DNA of 9,354 nt from Holophagaceae bacterium (GTDB lineage Bacteria; Acidobacteriota; Holophagae; Holophagales; Holophagaceae): assembly GCA_025353305.1 (NCBI GenBank), contig JANXQX010000173.1:1-9354 (forward strand). Direction: 5' to 3'. Below the pieces are notes generated by a model. That model searched no databases, was not told the DNA's origin, and saw nothing but the letters and a program-made list of their open reading frames with translations. Made by a program: the position numbers and the translations under genes. Below, piece by piece: positions 6,253 through 9,354 of this stretch. How positions within the stretch are numbered: position 1 is the first letter of the stretch; the number at the start of each line of letters is the position of its first letter.

Positions 6253-8987
6253 TTCGCCACCCCAAGCTGCTTCACTACCATCAGCTCGTTGCCGCGATCA
6301 TCGATTACTTTGATAGCGACCTGATTGTGATCGCCACCCGAGAAGGGGGCCGAAGTGTCGCCTGCCAAGTGATCCCATACGGAATCCTGATACTGGCCGC
6401 GCAGGGCTTTGCGGATGCCCTCCCAGGCTTCGGTGCGGGGGAAGAAGGCCTGGCAGACATGGAAGCAGAGGCCGTTGTAATCCGTGTCCAGCATCCAGCA
6501 GGGCACGTCTTTGCCATGGCGATGATCGGTCTCCAGGGTTGCAGGGTCGAAGACATCCAGGCCGAGGAGCTGAACCTGGAACATGCCGGGATTCCCCTTC
6601 ACGGCCCGCAGCTCCACATCGGGCAAGCCGCAAACACTGAAGATCTCGCTGCTGCGGAGATTCTTCAACAAATCGCCCATCATCAGATCCAGCGTGGCCT
6701 GAACGTAGGTCGCTGGGATGCCCAACACCTGGTCCGCTTTCTCCACCAACTCACGGGCATGGGGTTGGATGGCGAAGCCGATGACGTAAAGGTGTGCGTA
6801 TTTTTTCCCTGATGCCTCTTTGGCCGCCTCGAACACCAGCTTCTCGCTGATGGCCCCGTTCTCAGGCCCGAAGACCAGGGCAACAGGTCGTTCCTCCCCG
6901 TTCACTTGGATCGCTTCAGCGCTAAGGCTCAGCGTCTTCGCCGGCGGACGCAATTGCTTAAGCGACACGGTTTTGTTGCCATCCAGACGCAACAAGGGGC
7001 TGCGCCGCAATACCTCCATCATGCGATCCACGAAAGCGCCGTAATCGCCCTTGGAGGTCTCTTCTTGACCCTCCTCCCAATCCATGGGCGTAGGGATGAG
7101 AGCTTCGAAGCAAAAGGGGCCGGTGACGCGGGTGATGTCCTTCACCACCTCCGGCCGGTCCACCAGGACTTCCTCAGCCGAAGGTTCGTCGTTGGCGATG
7201 CTCTTTAGGGTAATGTGCGGGACGATGCCGCCCACTTCTTCGCCCTTGTTGTTCTGGCGGCGCTTGTAGACAAAACCGCACACCGGGCCGCGGGTCTCGT
7301 CCTTCAGTTCGTAGTAGGGATAGGTGGCCGTGAGCAGCCGCTGGCGGGCCAGGGCCAAGGGTACTCGGCTGGTGTCCACAGTAATCCAGCGACGTCCCCA
7401 TTGTTCGGCCACGTAGGCGGTGGTGCCGCTGCCGCAGGTGGGATCCAGGACGAGGTCGCCGGGATCGGTGGTCATGAGGAGGCAGCGTTGGATGACCTTG
7501 CTGTGAGTTTGAACGACGTACTGTTTATCAAGTTCTCCGGTAGTGTCGTTCCAAAAATTAGTCAATTTCATCACTGGAAAATCGTCAAAATAAATGATGT
7601 ATCTAATTGTTTTACCACTGTCAGTTATTCGGCCTGCTTTGGCTAATTGTTCCATTCCAGGTTTTGTTGTTTTCCAACTTTTTCCTGAGCTTGTTCGATA
7701 GGTTTTACCGTTGTATTCAAAATCAAAAATGCAGGATGGTGTGTACCCGCTGGATGCCAAATCCATATCCGCAAACGGACGACTACCGTCAGGTAGGGTT
7801 TCTGGATTTGCCTTTTCTTCACTTGTAAGAGAACGCCTTGTTCCATCTTTGAGCTGAACTCCGCTGTATCGAGATTTTTCTCCACTTTCCCGATTCACAA
7901 ATAAATCGCGAAACTTATATCGAGTTTTATCTTTTGCGTACCAAAGCACGTAGTCTGTTACGCAAGCCAACCCAATTGATGTCAAGGCTACTGATGTTCG
8001 ATATGGAATAACTGAACAAAAATTATCCGCTCCAAATACCTCATCCATCACCTCCCGCACATGGTGCAGGTTCTCGTCGCTGATCTGCACGAAAACACTC
8101 CCCGAGGCGTGCAGCAGATCCCGGGCCACCAGGAGCCGATCCCGCATGTAGGTCAGGTAGGAGTGCAGGCCCAGCTCCCAGGTATCCCGGTAGGCCTTCA
8201 CCATCTCAGGTTCGCGGGTCATGTCGTCGTCGTCGTTGTTCTTGACATCGCGCTTGCGGACGAAGGGCTGGAAGTTGCTGCCGAATTTCACGCCGTAGGG
8301 CGGATCCATGTAGATCATCTGCACCTGGCCGCCCATGCCCTCGTAGTGCAACAGGCTGTTCATCACCACCAGGCTGTCGCCCAGTACCATGCGGTTGGTC
8401 CACTTGTCCTGGTGCTCATAAGCCCGGAGAACCTGATCCGTCACGCTGTGCTGGGGATCGCCGAACAGCTCGGGAAAGAGCGAGGCCATTTCGCCGCCAT
8501 CGCCCTTTTTATGCCCTTTGAGCGTCTCCAAGATGGCTTGAGTGGAAAGTCGTTCGTGGACGAACAGCGGCAATGTCGGCACGTCGAACGAAAGCCTCTC
8601 GGCCTTGCCAGTCCAATTCAAGAAGGGCTTGCCCAGCCGCTCCAGGTGCGCCACGGCATCCTGAAGTCCGGTCACATGCATCAGCGGTTGGTCATCCTGG
8701 CCAAGAAAGCTCCTGGGCTCGGAGAACTGATGGGGTACCGGGAGGGCGGCAGATTCCTTGACGCAGGCCAGCAACCATTCTCCCAATTCCCTCGTGCCGT
8801 TCTGTCCGTCCCAGCTCAGCTCGGGGGCGAGCGACGAATCATAGCGATAGGTGGCTGGTGCTTTTTTTTTGCGGAACTGGGCCTGGGTGCCCACTTCCGG
8901 CCGCATGGCGACCGTGGCCTCTTTGTGTTCGTAGACAGCACTGGTAACCGCTTTTACGGAAGTGGATTTGCGGGGGCGTCCGGCCAT
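6249..8987 (-). CDS. mod: Type III-like beta-class DNA methyltransferase Mod (probably N6-adenine)
   Basis: The 912-residue product carries motif IV DPPY (228-231), followed about 285 residues later by the AdoMet-binding motif I DPTCGSGTT (515-523). That IV-before-I order defines the beta class to which type III Mod subunits belong, and DPPY usually goes with N6-adenine methylation. The stretch between them (about 316-496) holds the target recognition region, ends in FWNDTTG, and has strikingly lower GC than the rest. The protein is much longer than classical Mod (about 640 residues): some 200 residues precede motif IV and about 350 follow motif I, without motifs I recognise. The ATG at 8987 is chosen because GAGG lies six bases upstream (8994-8997) and an in-frame stop lies just upstream with no start between. 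A nine-A run encodes Lys40-42. First gene of the operon; it would protect host DNA and supply sequence recognition to Res. Family call is strong; the target sequence is unknown. Confidence 0.93.
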   Translation of the reverse strand: MAGRPRKSTSVKAVTSAVYEHKEATVAMRPEVGTQAQFRKKKAPATYRYDSSLAPELSWDGQNGTRELGEWLLACVKESAALPVPHQFSEPRSFLGQDDQPLMHVTGLQDAVAHLERLGKPFLNWTGKAERLSFDVPTLPLFVHERLSTQAILETLKGHKKGDGGEMASLFPELFGDPQHSVTDQVLRAYEHQDKWTNRMVLGDSLVVMNSLLHYEGMGGQVQMIYMDPPYGVKFGSNFQPFVRKRDVKNNDDDDMTREPEMVKAYRDTWELGLHSYLTYMRDRLLVARDLLHASGSVFVQISDENLHHVREVMDEVFGADNFCSVIPYRTSVALTSIGLACVTDYVLWYAKDKTRYKFRDLFVNRESGEKSRYSGVQLKDGTRRSLTSEEKANPETLPDGSRPFADMDLASSGYTPSCIFDFEYNGKTYRTSSGKSWKTTKPGMEQLAKAGRITDSGKTIRYIIYFDDFPVMKLTNFWNDTTGELDKQYVVQTHSKVIQRCLLMTTDPGDLVLDPTCGSGTTAYVAEQWGRRWITVDTSRVPLALARQRLLTATYPYYELKDETRGPVCGFVYKRRQNNKGEEVGGIVPHITLKSIANDEPSAEEVLVDRPEVVKDITRVTGPFCFEALIPTPMDWEEGQEETSKGDYGAFVDRMMEVLRRSPLLRLDGNKTVSLKQLRPPAKTLSLSAEAIQVNGEERPVALVFGPENGAISEKLVFEAAKEASGKKYAHLYVIGFAIQPHARELVEKADQVLGIPATYVQATLDLMMGDLLKNLRSSEIFSVCGLPDVELRAVKGNPGMFQVQLLGLDVFDPATLETDHRHGKDVPCWMLDTDYNGLCFHVCQAFFPRTEAWEGIRKALRGQYQDSVWDHLAGDTSAPFSGGDHNQVAIKVIDDRGNELMVVKQLGVAK
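7501..8040 (-). other. Low-GC segment of mod covering the target recognition domain
   Basis: By hand count these 540 bases hold 218 G/C (about 40%), against 120 of 180 (67%) in 7321-7500 and 41 of 60 (68%) in 8101-8160. The step is abrupt at both ends. It encodes about residues 316-496 of Mod, exactly between catalytic motifs IV and I, where beta-class methyltransferases place the DNA-recognition domain. The encoded protein is rich in Lys, Tyr, Ser and Thr. The reading frame stays open throughout, so this looks like a functional exchanged module rather than an insertion that breaks the gene. Confidence 0.8.
8862..8870 (-). repeat. Nine-base poly-A tract in the 5' part of mod
   Basis: The coding strand reads CGC followed by nine As and then GCA, encoding Arg39-Lys40-Lys41-Lys42-Ala43. 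It is the longest homopolymer I noticed in the window and stands in GC-rich surroundings. With one extra A the frame closes at TGA after about 49 codons; with one A fewer it closes at TGA after about 56 codons. Such tracts are prone to polymerase slippage. Confidence 0.7.
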
Positions 8988-9229
8988 GCGGATCCTCGGG
9001 GTAAGGGATGAGCCTTATCCTGACAAGAAGCGAGGCATTTAGGAACATGAGAGGTAACCTTGCCCTGAAATGCAGCTATGGAATTCATTTCAACCATCCA
9101 AGGACTGCTCAAGCCAAGTTCTTGATTCCGTTGTATAGCCAGGAGGGTACGACCTCTCGGCCATGAATTCCGTTTACGATAGTCCCTGACTACCTTCACA
9201 GTTCCTCCACCCCAGCCCGGGAGCCAGCC
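8988..9229. other. Divergent intergenic region between mod and the DoxX-like gene
   Basis: These 242 bases must hold the promoters of the minus-strand operon and, if transcribed from here, of the plus-strand DoxX-like gene. I find the mod ribosome site (GAGG, 8994-8997) and that of the right-hand gene (GGGAG, 9219-9223), but no pair of -35 and -10 boxes of good match and spacing on either strand. GC is about 45-50% in 9061-9180, lower than the flanking genes. Short inverted repeats are present (9080-9088 with 9163-9171; 9049-9055 with 9152-9158). Confidence 0.55.
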
Positions 9230-9354
9230 ATGAACGCTGAAGCCATTCCTCCCGCCGCTCCCGGCAAAGGCATGAGGATCGCGATGATCCTGGTGCGCAG
9301 CCTCATGGGGCTGCTCTTCGTGTTCGCGTCGGTCACCTACTTGTTCAAGCTCTT
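9230..9354 (+). CDS. DoxX-like small membrane protein, N-terminal fragment
   Basis: An ATG at 9230, with GGGAG six bases upstream (9219-9223), opens 41 full codons that run off the right edge. After a short Ala/Pro-rich cytoplasmic-looking leader (about residues 1-14) comes a hydrophobic helix (about 16-39, MILVRSLMGLLFVFASVTYL) with an Arg and a Gly typical of the first transmembrane helix of DoxX-family proteins, which are usually four-helix membrane proteins of 120-150 residues. Only the first helix is visible, so the family call rests on a short stretch and other small membrane proteins are possible. It is transcribed away from the defence operon and its high GC returns at about its start, so it probably belongs to the older chromosome background. 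Confidence 0.55.
   Translation, partial: MNAEAIPPAAPGKGMRIAMILVRSLMGLLFVFASVTYLFKL

Noticed and set aside
8223..8240. Short trinucleotide repeat in mod encoding Asn-Asn-Asp-Asp-Asp-Asp as a phase-variation site
   Set aside because: Gain or loss of units keeps the reading frame, and the run is short and imperfect; it lies just after motif IV and is better explained as an acidic loop.
8061..9011. Plus-strand open frame (316 codons) opposite the 5' half of mod
   Set aside because: Antisense shadow of the conserved methyltransferase region; it stops being open at the low-GC cassette, and its protein shows low-complexity Val/His stretches.
9021..9026. TTGTCA on the minus strand as a -35 box for the operon
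   Set aside because: No acceptable -10 sequence at 16-18 bases spacing (TACCCC or similar), and it would leave almost no leader before the mod ribosome site.
1357..9044. Eight-base direct repeat ATTTAGGA at 1357-1364 and 9037-9044 flanking the operon, as possible att or target-site duplication
   Set aside because: About one shared 8-mer is expected by chance between two gaps of this size, and the copies do not sit at the composition borders on both sides.

Overview
The window looks like part of a bacterial chromosome of fairly high GC. The two outer genes and the conserved parts of the methyltransferase gene run at roughly 58-68% GC in the lines I counted by hand. The ends carry ordinary housekeeping-type genes: a secreted S9-family prolyl-oligopeptidase-like peptidase on the minus strand at the left edge, and the start of a small DoxX-like membrane protein on the plus strand at the right edge. 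I cannot name the organism. A GC-rich Gram-negative such as an acidobacterium or proteobacterium fits the peptidase and its signal peptide, but this is a guess.

Between them, on the minus strand, lies one tight three-gene operon (8987 down to 1451) that I read as a DNA-defence locus. The order of transcription is: a 912-residue type III-like beta-class DNA methyltransferase (Mod); a 561-residue OLD-family protein combining an ABC-type ATPase with a TOPRIM nuclease-like domain; and a 1039-residue type III restriction subunit (Res) with an SF2 helicase core and a C-terminal PD-(D/E)XK nuclease. Both junctions are 4-base ATGA overlaps, so the three proteins are very probably translated together. 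All the catalytic motifs I looked for are present, so the locus appears intact. Mod would mark self DNA and Res would translocate on and cut unmarked DNA. The OLD/TOPRIM protein sits exactly where a standard mod-res pair would be contiguous, which is the most unusual feature of the window.

The mod gene is a mosaic. A 540-base stretch (7501-8040) falls to about 40% GC between flanks of about 67%. It matches the region between catalytic motifs IV and I, where beta-class enzymes carry the target recognition domain, so recombinational exchange of specificity is likely. A nine-base A run near the 5' end of mod (8862-8870) is a candidate phase-variation tract: gain or loss of one base would end translation within about 56 codons.

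The ATPase and res genes and the DNA just outside the operon are about 45-57% GC, and the shift back to high GC falls near 1320 on the left and near 9190 on the right. This suggests an acquired block of roughly 7.9 kb, although I see no integrase, transposase, tRNA or convincing att repeats. The 227-base left gap (1224-1450) contains a strong inverted repeat ahead of the peptidase gene. The 242-base right gap (8988-9229) is a divergent intergenic region without a convincing consensus promoter.
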